Positions 7,716 through 15,894 of a DNA stretch of 30,024 bases are shown in pieces (within the stretch, counting starts at the first letter, position 1; the number at the start of each line of letters is the position of its first letter). The position numbers and the translations under genes are program-made. Source of the stretch: CAYJHC01 sp964370075 (GTDB lineage Bacteria > Bacillota > Clostridia > Peptostreptococcales > Anaerovoracaceae); contig CAYJHC010000009.1 of assembly GCA_964370075.1 (NCBI GenBank), positions 1-30,024 on the forward strand. Direction: 5' to 3'. The notes under the pieces were generated by a model. The model was not told the origin of the DNA, searched no databases, and was given only the letters and a program-made list of their open reading frames with translations.

Positions 7716-9548
7716 ATGTGCGGAATAGTAGGATATATAGGAAGCGAAAGCAAGGCTAGGGGAGTTCTTATCGAAGGACTAACAAGTTTAGAATATAGAG
7801 GATATGATTCATCAGGAATAGCAATTGTTTCTGAGGGACAGATGTTTTTGAGAAAAGAAATGGGGGGATTAGACTCATTAAAAGAAAAAATAAAGGATGA
7901 AGTCTTTGATGGTAGCATTGGAATAGGCCATACACGATGGGCAACTCATGGGGCCCCTTCAACAATAAACTCTCACCCACACCTTTCTGAAAATGGAAAG
8001 ATTGCAGTAATTCATAATGGGATTATTGAAAATTATTCTGAAATAAAAGAGTGGCTTGTTAAGGAACATAAAATTAACTTTGTTTCAGAAACAGATACAG
8101 AAGTAATAGCTCAGCTTATAGGTGTAATTTACAAAGGCGATCTTCATATGGCTGTGCAAGATGCCGTTGCAAAGATGAGGGGAGCATATGCTTTAGGAGT
8201 GATTTCTGAGGATGAACCTGATAAAATAGTTGCTGTAAGAAAAGATGCTCCATTGGTTGTAGGGTTAGGAAAAGGGGAAAACTATATTGCTTCAGATGTT
8301 CCGGCCATATTAAAGCATACAAGAAAAGTATATTTTATTGAGAATGATGAAATAGTTGTACTTACAAAAAATCATGTAGAAATTTTTGATGAACAAGGTG
8401 AAACTATTACTCATGAGATTAAGCATATTGATTGGGATGTAAATGCAGCTGAAAAAGGTGGATTTGAACACTTTATGCTTAAGGAAATCCATGAGCAGCC
8501 TAAGGGAATTAGAGAAACTTTAAATCAAAGACTAACTGAAGATGGAGAGATTAAGTTAGATGGAATAAGTTTGACAGCTGAAGAAATTAAGAATTTTAGT
8601 AAAGTGTATATAGTAGCTTGTGGAACTGCTTATCATGCAGGGCTAGTAGGCAAATATGTAATAGAAAAGATGGCGGGAATACCTGTAGAAATTGATGTGG
8701 CTTCAGAATTTAGATATAGAGATCCTTTTGTAGATGAAAAAACTTTATTCATTGCTATAAGCCAGTCAGGGGAAACCCTTGATACATTAGCGGCACTTAG
8801 AGAGGCTAAGAGAAAGGGCGCTAGAGTTTTATCCATTGTTAACGTAGTAGGAAGCTCTGTTGCAAGAGAGTCAGATGATGTGTTCTATACTTGGGCTGGA
8901 CCTGAAATAGCTGTTGCTTCGACAAAAGCTTATACAACACAACTACTTTGTTTATACTTAATTGCCTTATATATGGGTAAGAGCATTGGAAGAATAACTG
9001 ATGAGTATTACTCAGATATTATTGAGCAGTTAAAAGTTGTGCCAGAAAAAATTGAAGAAATTTTAGGAAAAGAAGATGAAATTAAAAAAATTGCAGAAAG
9101 ATTTTATAGTAGAGAAAAGGTTTTCTTTATAGGAAGAGGAACTGATGCAGCGGTTGCATATGAAGCTTCTCTAAAACTGAAAGAAATTTCTTATATAAAT
9201 TCATTTGCGATTGCTGCAGGAGAATTAAAACACGGGACTATAGCGTTGATGGAAGAAGAAGCCTTAGTGTTTGCTCTGGCAAGCCAGGATTTTTTGCTAG
9301 AAAAGATGGTTTCAAATATTGAAGAAATTAGAGCTAGAAAAGCATTTGTAGTAGGCTTGGCAAAAGAGGGAAAGGTGGAAGTTGAAGAAAAGTGTGATGA
9401 GATTCTTTACGTTCCAGATTGTGCAGATGAAATTAGTCCTTTACTTACTGTAATCCCAATGCAGATTTATTCATATTATGTAGCCTTGTTTAGAGGCTGT
9501 AATATAGATAAGCCTAAGAATTTAGCCAAGTCAGTAACAGTTGAATAG
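7716..9548 (+). CDS. glmS: Glutamine-fructose-6-phosphate aminotransferase (isomerizing)
   Basis: It makes glucosamine-6-phosphate from fructose-6-phosphate and glutamine, the committed step of amino-sugar synthesis, and feeds GlmM upstream. The 610-residue length is standard. The protein begins Met-Cys-Gly-Ile-Val-Gly; Met removal exposes the nucleophilic cysteine of the glutaminase domain, whose HTRWATHG motif follows near residue 75. Two SIS sugar-isomerase domains occupy the C-terminal 370 residues (ISQSGETLDTLAALREA and IGRGTDAAVAYEASLKLKEISY), ending in the conserved LAKSVTVE. The ATG follows AGAGGAG. It is separated from glmM by 454 bases with its own promoter and is followed by a terminator, so it is probably a single-gene unit. 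Confidence 0.97.
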   Translation: MCGIVGYIGSESKARGVLIEGLTSLEYRGYDSSGIAIVSEGQMFLRKEMGGLDSLKEKIKDEVFDGSIGIGHTRWATHGAPSTINSHPHLSENGKIAVIHNGIIENYSEIKEWLVKEHKINFVSETDTEVIAQLIGVIYKGDLHMAVQDAVAKMRGAYALGVISEDEPDKIVAVRKDAPLVVGLGKGENYIASDVPAILKHTRKVYFIENDEIVVLTKNHVEIFDEQGETITHEIKHIDWDVNAAEKGGFEHFMLKEIHEQPKGIRETLNQRLTEDGEIKLDGISLTAEEIKNFSKVYIVACGTAYHAGLVGKYVIEKMAGIPVEIDVASEFRYRDPFVDEKTLFIAISQSGETLDTLAALREAKRKGARVLSIVNVVGSSVARESDDVFYTWAGPEIAVASTKAYTTQLLCLYLIALYMGKSIGRITDEYYSDIIEQLKVVPEKIEEILGKEDEIKKIAERFYSREKVFFIGRGTDAAVAYEASLKLKEISYINSFAIAAGELKHGTIALMEEEALVFALASQDFLLEKMVSNIEEIRARKAFVVGLAKEGKVEVEEKCDEILYVPDCADEISPLLTVIPMQIYSYYVALFRGCNIDKPKNLAKSVTVE

Positions 9549-9556
9549 TTAAAAGC

Positions 9557-9590
9557 AGTTGGACAGATTATATGATTTGTCCAACTATTT
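9557..9590 (+). terminator. Intrinsic terminator after glmS
   Basis: A 9-bp perfect stem, AGTTGGACA/TGTCCAACT (9557-9565 with 9578-9586), has a 12-base AT-rich loop and is followed by ATTTATTA. It begins about eight bases after the glmS stop. Confidence 0.75.
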
Positions 9591-9750
9591 ATTAATAGAG
9601 AAGTTGAAATTCTATAAAATAAAACAGATATTAGAACAGATAAAGGTGTACGATAAAAAAGATGTCATCAGTTCTTATGGAAATAGAAACAAATTAAAAA
9701 ATTAATTAAAACGAACTTTAAAAGAATAAAAACCAAAAGGAGAAAAGAAA

Positions 9751-11001
9751 ATGAATTATGACGTTAGAGATATTAGCTTAGCTGCAGAAGGCCACAGAAA
9801 GATTCAATGGGTTAAAGAACATATGCCTTTGTTGGCGGGTCTTGAAGAGGAATTTTTGAAGACTAAACCTTTTGAAGGAGTAAGGATTACTCTATCCATA
9901 CATATGGAGGCAAAGACAGCATATCTTTGTAAAGTATTAGTTGCAGGAGGAGCAGATTTAAGAGCTACTGGTAGTAATGTGCTTTCGACAAAAGATGATG
10001 TGGCAGCAGCATTGGCTGACAGTGGTATCCCTATCTTTGCATATTATAATGCTACAGAAGAAGAATACCATAATCATTTAATTAAAGCTTTGGAGCATAA
10101 ACCTAATATTATAATTGACGATGGCGGAGATTTGATTTCGATATTACATAATGAAAGAGAAGACCTTGCAACTGAAGCATGGGGAGGATGTGAGGAAACT
10201 ACTACTGGTATCTTAAGGTTAAGGGCAATGGACAAAGCAGAACTTTTAAAGTTTCCAATGCTAGCGGTAAATGATGCAGACTGTAAACACTTATTCGATA
10301 ATAGATATGGAACAGGGCAATCTGTTTGGGATGCATTAATGCGAACCACTAATATCATCATTGCAGGAAGTACTGCTGTTGTTGGTGGCTATGGCTGGTG
10401 TAGTAAAGGTATAGCCATGAGAGCAGCTGCTCTTGGCGCGAAGGTTATTGTGACAGAGATAGATCCAGTTAAAGCTATAGAGGCAAAGATGGATGGCTTT
10501 GAAGTAATGAAAATGGAAGATGCAGCACCTTTTGGAGACTTCTTTGTTACAGCTACTGGTTGTGCAAATACAATTAGTGTAGAACATATGAAGAAGATGA
10601 AGGATAATGCAATATGCTGTAATGCGGGTCATTTTGATGTGGAAGTAGATATTAATGGCTTAAGAAAAATAGCAATAAAGGAAGAAGAAGTAAGAAATAA
10701 TATTACTAGGTTTACTCTAGAAAATGGAAGAGGCGTAAATATTATAGCTCAAGGCAGATTAGTAAATATTGCTGCAGGTGATGGTCACCCTGCAGAGATT
10801 ATGGACTTAAGTTTTGCAGTTCAAGCTTTATCGGCGCTTCATATTTTAAAGAATAAGGGAAAGCTTCCAAATAAGTTGATTGATGTCTCTGAAGAGATTG
10901 ATCAACTTATAGCAAAAAGAAAGCTAGATAGCTGGGGAGTTTCTATTGATACACTTACTGAAGAGCAGGAAGAATACCTTAATGGGTGGAAGATTGATTA
11001 G
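9751..11001 (+). CDS. ahcY: Adenosylhomocysteinase, archaeal/Thermotoga-type
   Basis: This NAD-dependent hydrolase splits S-adenosylhomocysteine, the by-product of SAM methylations, into homocysteine, the substrate of the neighbouring MetH. Catalytic residues align with the mammalian enzyme: His51, Asp124 (DDGGD), Glu149 (EETTTG), and Lys179, Asp183, Asn184 in DCKHLFDNRYG. The NAD loop is GYGWCSKG (213-220). At 416 residues it is short: it lacks the C-terminal tail that in other family members reaches into the neighbouring subunit's NAD site, and AAGDGHPAEIMDLSF is the archaeal-type version of its motif. In HMEAKTA, Glu and Lys replace the Thr and Glu that face adenine in the mammalian enzyme. 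That group includes an archaeal enzyme preferring S-inosylhomocysteine, so the exact substrate is open. AAAAGGAGA precedes the ATG. Confidence 0.93.
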   Translation: MNYDVRDISLAAEGHRKIQWVKEHMPLLAGLEEEFLKTKPFEGVRITLSIHMEAKTAYLCKVLVAGGADLRATGSNVLSTKDDVAAALADSGIPIFAYYNATEEEYHNHLIKALEHKPNIIIDDGGDLISILHNEREDLATEAWGGCEETTTGILRLRAMDKAELLKFPMLAVNDADCKHLFDNRYGTGQSVWDALMRTTNIIIAGSTAVVGGYGWCSKGIAMRAAALGAKVIVTEIDPVKAIEAKMDGFEVMKMEDAAPFGDFFVTATGCANTISVEHMKKMKDNAICCNAGHFDVEVDINGLRKIAIKEEEVRNNITRFTLENGRGVNIIAQGRLVNIAAGDGHPAEIMDLSFAVQALSALHILKNKGKLPNKLIDVSEEIDQLIAKRKLDSWGVSIDTLTEEQEEYLNGWKID

Positions 11002-11074
11002 TTTGATTTGAAAAGTTAGCTTAGGAAGAAATAATCCAATAAATATGTGCTAAAAGAGATTTTTTAAAGTCCAT

Positions 11075-11116
11075 AAATTACCCTCCTTGCGGGATAACCG
11101 GTAAGGAGGGTAATTT
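11075..11116. terminator. Bidirectional terminator between ahcY and metH
   Basis: A 14-bp perfect stem (AAATTACCCTCCTT at 11075-11088 with its complement at 11103-11116) is flanked by A-rich and T-rich ends. It can therefore stop transcription of the plus-strand ahcY and the minus-strand metH, which converge here. Confidence 0.9.
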
Positions 11117-11213
11117 TTAAATTCTAATCAAATTTTTTCAAAAGGATACTTTACTGGGAGTACCCACATAGTGAGCTAAGTGTTGTAGGTAAGTAAAGTT
11201 GACATTAAGTGAT

Positions 11214-13655
11214 CTACTTAGAGTTAAAGATTATATTGCCCGCTTCAACAGAGGCTAGGGCGTCTTTGCAATAAAAATCTGCACCTATTTTTATTGAATA
11301 CTCCTCTGTAAGAACTGCTCCTCCTACCATAACTTTACAGTTTGGGGATACGGCCTTAATTGCAGTAATGGTTTCTTCCATGCTTTCTAAAGTAGTTGTC
11401 ATGAGAGCACTTAAGCCTACAAGCTGAAGGTTATGTTCTTTTACAGCTTCAACTACTGTTTCAGGGGGAACATCTTTACCCAGGTCGATTATGTTAAAGC
11501 CATAGTTTTCCATTATTACCTTAACAATATTTTTTCCTATATCGTGGATATCACCCTTTACAGTTGCAATTGCAACTGTACCCTTGCTAACCTGGGATTC
11601 TCCAGTGATAGCTAGATGCTCTTTAATTATGTCAAAGCCACCTTGGGCAGCTACAGCGGAGTATATTAATTGGGGTAAGTAGATTGTTCCTTTTTCAAAT
11701 TCCTTTCCTACTTTATCTAATGCTGGTATTAAATAGTTATTTATTATTTCTAGTGGGGATTCACTCTTTAGCAATTCTTTGGTGCTAGCAGATACAGATT
11801 CTTTTAAGCCATTTTCGATGGAAGCTGTAATAGTAACCTGAGGTGAATTTCTACTATCATTTAAAGGGACAGTATCATTGCTAGACGGCATTGAGCCTGT
11901 AGTTTTAACTGTTAAGGCATTATCTGTACTTGCTTTTACTTCTGTACTTCTTTCTTCAGAATATCTATTGATATAACTGGCAGAGTTAGTATCTTTGTTT
12001 TTTAAAAGGTTAAATGCGTAGATTGAGGACATCATATCGTCGCTATTAGGGTCAATTATTGGTAATGTTAGGCCTGCCTCCATTGCTAAGGTTAAAAAGG
12101 TCCTGTTAACTATATTACGATTAGGGAGCCCAAAGCTTATATTTGATACGCCTAAAGTGGTTTTTAATCCTAATTCATGAGTTACTATTTTAACGGCTTT
12201 TAGTGTTTCGTCTGCTTGAGCTTGCTCAGCAGAGGCAGTTAAAGTAAGGCAGTCTATATATACATCTTCTTTTTTTATTCCATACGAAAGGGCTTTACTT
12301 AAAATCTTTTTTGCAATTTCGATTCTTTTTTCTGCAGTTTTTGGAATACCCTCTTCATCTAAAGTAAGGCCAATTACAGCAGCGCCATACTTATAAACTA
12401 TTGGTAAAATTTCTTCAAGATTTTTATCTTCTCCATTAACAGAATTAACAATAGCCTTACCGTTATACACTCTGAGTGCAGCCTCTATTGCTTTTGGGTT
12501 AGAAGAGTCGATTTGTAGCGGAGTATCTGTAACACTCTGAATCTTTTTTATTACCTTTGGCAGAACCTTTTCTTGATCTAAGCCTGGGACACCAACATTT
12601 ACATCTAGAATATCAGCGCCAGCCTCTACCTGTTCAATAGCCTGTTTAAGTATGTAATCCCAGTCTTCTTCTAAGAAAGCTTTTTGAAGTCTTTTTTTTC
12701 CAGTTGGATTTAATCTTTCCCCAACGACACAGACTCTATCTAGTTCAACTGCCTTAGTTCCACTACAAATTATAGACCTAGGAGTTATTGAAGGTTTGTT
12801 AAAGGCTTCTTTTTCAAGTTCCTTTAAATTTGCAACTAACTTAGAAATATGTTCAGCTTCAGTTCCACAGCAACCGCCAACCATTGAAACCCCTAGGTTT
12901 CTATAGGATGCTAGGCTGGACGCAAATTGATCAATATCAATATTATATTTCCCGGTTGCAGGGTCAGGCAAACCAGCATTTGGTTTTACTAAAATAGGTA
13001 AGTCTGTTAATTTTGAAAGTTGCTCCGCAAGAGGATAAATCTCTATTGGACCTAGTGAACAGTTTATTCCTATGGCATCTACCTTTAACCCCTCTAATGT
13101 AGCCACCATAGTCTCTAAGCTTACACCTGTAAAAGTCCTACCATTTTCTTCAAAAGACATTGAGACATAAACAGGAAGAGAAGTGTTTTCTTTTATTGCA
13201 AGTACAGCGGCTTTCAGCTCATATAAATCTGTCATAGTTTCAACAATAATAAGATCTGCCCCATGTTTTTCTGCACTCATGGCAGTTTCTTTATAGGCTT
13301 CATAAGCTTCTTCAAAAGTAAGGCTACCCATTGGTTCAATTAACTGGCCAAGGGTGCTCATGTCAAAGGCGATTCTCACTGGTTTAGTTGCTTCCATAGT
13401 AGCCTCTCTAGCAATTTCTAAGCAAGTCTTTACGGCTTCGTCTAAAGGCATATTCATTTCTTTAATTTTTAATGGGTTTATTGAAAAAGAATTGCAGAAT
13501 ATAATATGAGAACCAGCATCCACATACCCTTTGTGTATGTTTTTTAGAATTTCTCTGTTATTAAAGCCAAAAAGCACAGTATTCTCTCCAGGTTTAAGGC
13601 CGTGTTTTTGTAGCATAGTGCCTAAGGCTCCATCTAGGATAATTGTTTCGGTCAT
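11214..13655 (-). CDS. metH: Cobalamin-dependent methionine synthase, no reactivation domain
   Basis: It transfers the methyl group of methyltetrahydrofolate through cobalamin to homocysteine. The 813 residues read as a homocysteine-binding barrel (1-280; zinc cysteines Cys199 in GINCS and Cys262-Cys263 in GGCCGT), then a pterin-binding barrel (about 305-555; VGERLNPTGK, DPNSDD), a cobalamin cap, and a Rossmann domain with the base-off motif GDIHDIGKN (His704). The C-terminal SAM-binding reactivation domain of the 1227-residue E. coli enzyme is missing, as is usual in clostridia, where reactivation must come from elsewhere. An unusually Ser/Thr/Asn-rich linker lies at about residues 565-610. 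It follows metF on the minus strand and converges on ahcY. Confidence 0.94.
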   Translation of the reverse strand: MTETIILDGALGTMLQKHGLKPGENTVLFGFNNREILKNIHKGYVDAGSHIIFCNSFSINPLKIKEMNMPLDEAVKTCLEIAREATMEATKPVRIAFDMSTLGQLIEPMGSLTFEEAYEAYKETAMSAEKHGADLIIVETMTDLYELKAAVLAIKENTSLPVYVSMSFEENGRTFTGVSLETMVATLEGLKVDAIGINCSLGPIEIYPLAEQLSKLTDLPILVKPNAGLPDPATGKYNIDIDQFASSLASYRNLGVSMVGGCCGTEAEHISKLVANLKELEKEAFNKPSITPRSIICSGTKAVELDRVCVVGERLNPTGKKRLQKAFLEEDWDYILKQAIEQVEAGADILDVNVGVPGLDQEKVLPKVIKKIQSVTDTPLQIDSSNPKAIEAALRVYNGKAIVNSVNGEDKNLEEILPIVYKYGAAVIGLTLDEEGIPKTAEKRIEIAKKILSKALSYGIKKEDVYIDCLTLTASAEQAQADETLKAVKIVTHELGLKTTLGVSNISFGLPNRNIVNRTFLTLAMEAGLTLPIIDPNSDDMMSSIYAFNLLKNKDTNSASYINRYSEERSTEVKASTDNALTVKTTGSMPSSNDTVPLNDSRNSPQVTITASIENGLKESVSASTKELLKSESPLEIINNYLIPALDKVGKEFEKGTIYLPQLIYSAVAAQGGFDIIKEHLAITGESQVSKGTVAIATVKGDIHDIGKNIVKVIMENYGFNIIDLGKDVPPETVVEAVKEHNLQLVGLSALMTTTLESMEETITAIKAVSPNCKVMVGGAVLTEEYSIKIGADFYCKDALASVEAGNIIFNSK

Positions 13656-13687
13656 AATGTTTAAGTCCTTTCTTAGTTTTCAGTTTT

Positions 13688-13715
13688 GGTTAGCAATGCC
13701 TAAGCATTACGAACC
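13688..13715. repeat. Interrupted inverted repeat between metF and metH
   Basis: The pairs GGTT/AACC (13688-13691 with 13712-13715) and AATGC/GCATT (13695-13699 with 13704-13708) form a short stem with an internal mismatch. It sits in the 90-base gap between metF and metH. No uridine run follows in the direction of transcription, so an mRNA processing or stability role is more likely than termination. Confidence 0.35.
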
Positions 13716-13745
13716 CATGTCAGTAGGTGAGTTATAGTAACTAGA

Positions 13746-14612
13746 TTACAATAGGTCTTTGATTTTATCATACACCCTTAGACTAACATCTGCTTTATTC
13801 ATGGTATAAAGATGTATGCCATCTACACCATTATTAAGTAAATCTCTAATTTGGTTGGCAGCAAATTGAATACCTGCTTCATATAATAAATCTGGATCAT
13901 GCTCATTTGTGCTTATCATTTTAGTAAACTCAATAGGCAGGCTAGCTCCACTAAGCGCAACTGTTTTTTTTATTTGTGCAGTTGTAACTATTGGCATTAT
14001 TCCTGCTGAAATAGGTACATTTATACCCGCTTTTCTAACCTTTTCAGTAAATGAATAGAATAACTGGTTGTCAAAAAATAACTGTGAAATCAAGACCTTT
14101 GTACCTGCACCAATTTTGTATTTTAGATTTTGGATGTCCTCTAATAAGTCATTGTTTTCGTAATGTCCTTCAGGATAGCAGGCTCCAAGTATTTCAATAT
14201 TATCCTGACACTGTCTTTGAAGCTCAATGGCAAGTTGGTTGGCATATTTAAAATCTGTTTTTCGATGTTCTTCAGGTAGTTTGTCTCCTCGTAGCGCCAT
14301 GATATTTTCAATATTATTCTCTGTATATCTACTTATCATTACTTTTACGTCATCCCGTGATGAATTTACACAGGTTAAATGTGCTACAGTCTCTATTCCA
14401 AAGCGATTCTTTATATTACTAGTAATCTCACAGGTTAAATTGTTTACTAAACTTCCACCAGCACCATAGGTAACACTGATAAAGTCTGGACTCAAATTTA
14501 TAAGCTTTTCGACAGTGTCATAAATCGATTGAATATTGCCAGTTCTTTTTGGCGGGAAAATTTCTAAAGAAAATACAGGCTTTCCTTCTTTAAACATTGA
14601 TGATATCTTCAT
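13746..14612 (-). CDS. metF: Methylenetetrahydrofolate reductase
   Basis: This flavoenzyme reduces 5,10-methylenetetrahydrofolate to the 5-methyl form that MetH uses. The 288-residue barrel opens with SLEIFPPKRTGN, where the glutamate is the catalytic acid of the family. FISVTYGAGGS and the later NIMALRGDKP-like segment (NIMALRGDKLPE) are typical of MetF. The length matches bacterial MetF with no C-terminal regulatory extension. The ATG has GTGAGGT upstream. It is first in a two-gene metF-metH unit on the minus strand. I looked for a SAM (S-box) riboswitch in the upstream region and saw none; a 16-base palindrome at 14713-14728 is the only clear regulatory-looking signal. Confidence 0.95.
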   Translation of the reverse strand: MKISSMFKEGKPVFSLEIFPPKRTGNIQSIYDTVEKLINLSPDFISVTYGAGGSLVNNLTCEITSNIKNRFGIETVAHLTCVNSSRDDVKVMISRYTENNIENIMALRGDKLPEEHRKTDFKYANQLAIELQRQCQDNIEILGACYPEGHYENNDLLEDIQNLKYKIGAGTKVLISQLFFDNQLFYSFTEKVRKAGINVPISAGIMPIVTTAQIKKTVALSGASLPIEFTKMISTNEHDPDLLYEAGIQFAANQIRDLLNNGVDGIHLYTMNKADVSLRVYDKIKDLL

Positions 14613-15080
14613 TGTTTTACCTCACATCATATAATAAATTACATGTGTTCCTTTCTGCTGAAATATATATGGTTGAAATTAAATGCTGCCATAGTCTTAG
14701 CACTTACAATGGAATGTCTATAGACATTGTTTATTTGTATATTCTAATAATAAGATTACATTAAGAAAGAAGAAGAGTCAAGGCAGAAGAGCTTATTAAA
14801 AGTTTACATTACTGAAAAAGGCGTTAATTATAGATAGGAGAACTATAGACCTATAGGCCTGTAGTATATGTGTAACGGATAGGGGTTTTGTTAAGGAAAC
14901 CTTAGAACTGAAAATATCAAATAGATAAGCAATAATTTTTTCCTTGGGAATAGTAAACAACTAAAACAATGTTAATGTTTTGACGAATAGATTTTAATGT
15001 TTCTTTATAAGAAATGAAAATAAAAGCACAATTGTTATATTCGATAGCAAGATTATCACATCAGAAAAGCAATATCTGTA
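14613..15080. other. AT-rich non-coding stretch upstream of metF
   Basis: This roughly 470-base stretch shows no ORF with a ribosome binding site on either strand. It holds a perfect palindrome (14713-14728), a short AAGG-AAA-CCTT hairpin near 14900, and a cluster of CTATAG-type repeats near 14840-14870 (ACTATAGACCTATAGG). No riboswitch consensus (S-box, T-box, cobalamin) could be recognised in it. Confidence 0.5.
14713..14728. promoter_or_regulatory. 16-base perfect palindrome upstream of metF
   Basis: AATGTCTA is followed directly by its complement TAGACATT. Flanking ACAAT and ATTGT add a further imperfect layer. It lies about 100 bases above the metF start on the metF side of the gap. A gapless palindrome of this size is a typical dimeric-repressor site; the protein that would bind it is unknown. 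Confidence 0.4.
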
Positions 15081-15109
15081 TTGTTAATAATATAACATTG
15101 TTTTATAAT
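15081..15109 (+). promoter_or_regulatory. Promoter of the 31-codon gene
   Basis: TTGTTA (15081-15086) and a perfect TATAAT (15104-15109) are separated by exactly 17 bases. The expected transcript start near 15116 leaves a leader of about 57 bases before the small ORF at 15173. Confidence 0.7.
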
Positions 15110-15172
15110 ATATTTATCAAGCTTGAAAAATATTAAATCGAAATAACAGATTAGAAAAGGAGGCCTAATTCC

Positions 15173-15268
15173 ATGAGTAGTATCAGAAACTTCTTTGGCA
15201 CTATTAAACAAGAGTGGGAAAACTATAACGAGTTATATAAAGCCGTTATAAGAAATCCATATGTTTAA
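15173..15268 (+). CDS. 31-residue stand-alone small protein, unknown function
   Basis: The ORF has a strong ribosome binding site, AAAAGGAGG (15155-15163), nine bases before its ATG, its own 17-spaced promoter, and its own terminator (15352-15383). This is the full anatomy of a deliberate small gene. The peptide starts MSSIRNFFGTIKQEW and ends AVIRNPYV. It has no cysteine and no signal peptide, is rich in aromatic residues (two Phe, one Trp, three Tyr), has four basic and three acidic residues, and looks helical and amphipathic in its centre. I do not recognise a family. It could be a peripheral membrane or protein-binding microprotein, a secreted peptide, or the coding part of a dual-function RNA. 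None of these functions can be chosen from the sequence. Confidence 0.68.
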   Translation: MSSIRNFFGTIKQEWENYNELYKAVIRNPYV

Positions 15269-15351
15269 TATAAACTAAGAAGAAACAGAAACAAAAACAA
15301 GTGGTGGCTAATTGAATATAGGGAAACCCAAGACAATAGTTTTTACTTTTT

Positions 15352-15383
15352 AACTCTCAAGAAAATACTTGAGAGTTTTTTTT
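15352..15383 (+). terminator. Strong terminator after the 31-codon gene
   Basis: A 10-bp perfect stem, AACTCTCAAG/CTTGAGAGTT (15352-15361 with 15368-15377), has a six-base loop and an eight-base T run ending at 15383. It closes a transcript of about 270 bases. The -35 of the next promoter begins within the end of the T run. Confidence 0.92.
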
Positions 15384-15410
15384 GGAATAATTGTAAAAAT
15401 ATTGTATAAT
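15382..15410 (+). promoter_or_regulatory. Promoter of the thioesterase-radical SAM pair
   Basis: TTGGAA (15382-15387) and a perfect TATAAT (15405-15410) are 17 bases apart, directly after the terminator of the small gene. The two units are therefore transcribed separately. Confidence 0.65.
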
Positions 15411-15446
15411 ATTATAAGAGATATTATAAAAGAGAAAGGAGCATGT

Positions 15447-15890
15447 ATGTATTTTAAAGAAAAAATCGAAGACTTAATTCGTAGTCTTTCAGCAGCAGAA
15501 GAGTTAGTTGAAAAATTCTCTCCTACTGTTATAAAAGCTGATGAAGAAGAGTTAAAGTCTTATATTGCATTTGAAGCAGAGTCTTGGATGCTAAATAGAA
15601 GAAAAGAAGTTAATGGCGGAATAATTACTACGATGTTTGATATGGCAATGGGTGTTACTGCAAATGCTTGTCTTGAAAAGGGGAAACAGGTAACTACTGC
15701 TGGACTGAATGTAAGTTATATTAGACCATTTACAAATCATGACTATACAATCGTTAGTGAGATTTCAAATGCAGGTAAAACATTAATTAGGGTATATGCA
15801 AAGGCTATTGACACTGAAACGAAAACTGTTATGGCTCTTTGTACTGGTGATTTTGTGCCATACAAGGAAAAAGATAAAGAGGTAGAGTAA
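15447..15890 (+). CDS. PaaI-type hotdog-fold thioesterase
   Basis: The protein probably hydrolyses an acyl-CoA or similar thioester; the substrate cannot be read from the sequence. From the ATG preceded by GAGAAAGGAG it has 147 residues, typical for one hotdog domain. The signature is NGGIITTMFDMAMG: Asn56 stands where many members have His in HGG, and the catalytic acid Asp65 is kept. TTAGLNVSYIRPF is the conserved central strand of the family. An in-frame upstream extension exists but would begin within the terminator and promoter, so I reject it. The gene ends four bases before the radical SAM gene start, so the two are very likely co-translated and may act in one pathway. Confidence 0.82.
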   Translation: MYFKEKIEDLIRSLSAAEELVEKFSPTVIKADEEELKSYIAFEAESWMLNRRKEVNGGIITTMFDMAMGVTANACLEKGKQVTTAGLNVSYIRPFTNHDYTIVSEISNAGKTLIRVYAKAIDTETKTVMALCTGDFVPYKEKDKEVE

Positions 15891-15894
15891 ATAA

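Noticed and set aside
14613..15172. SAM riboswitch (S-box) or T-box for metF on the minus strand
   Set aside because: Neither the S-box GC-rich core nor the T-box GGTGG motif is present on the reverse strand.
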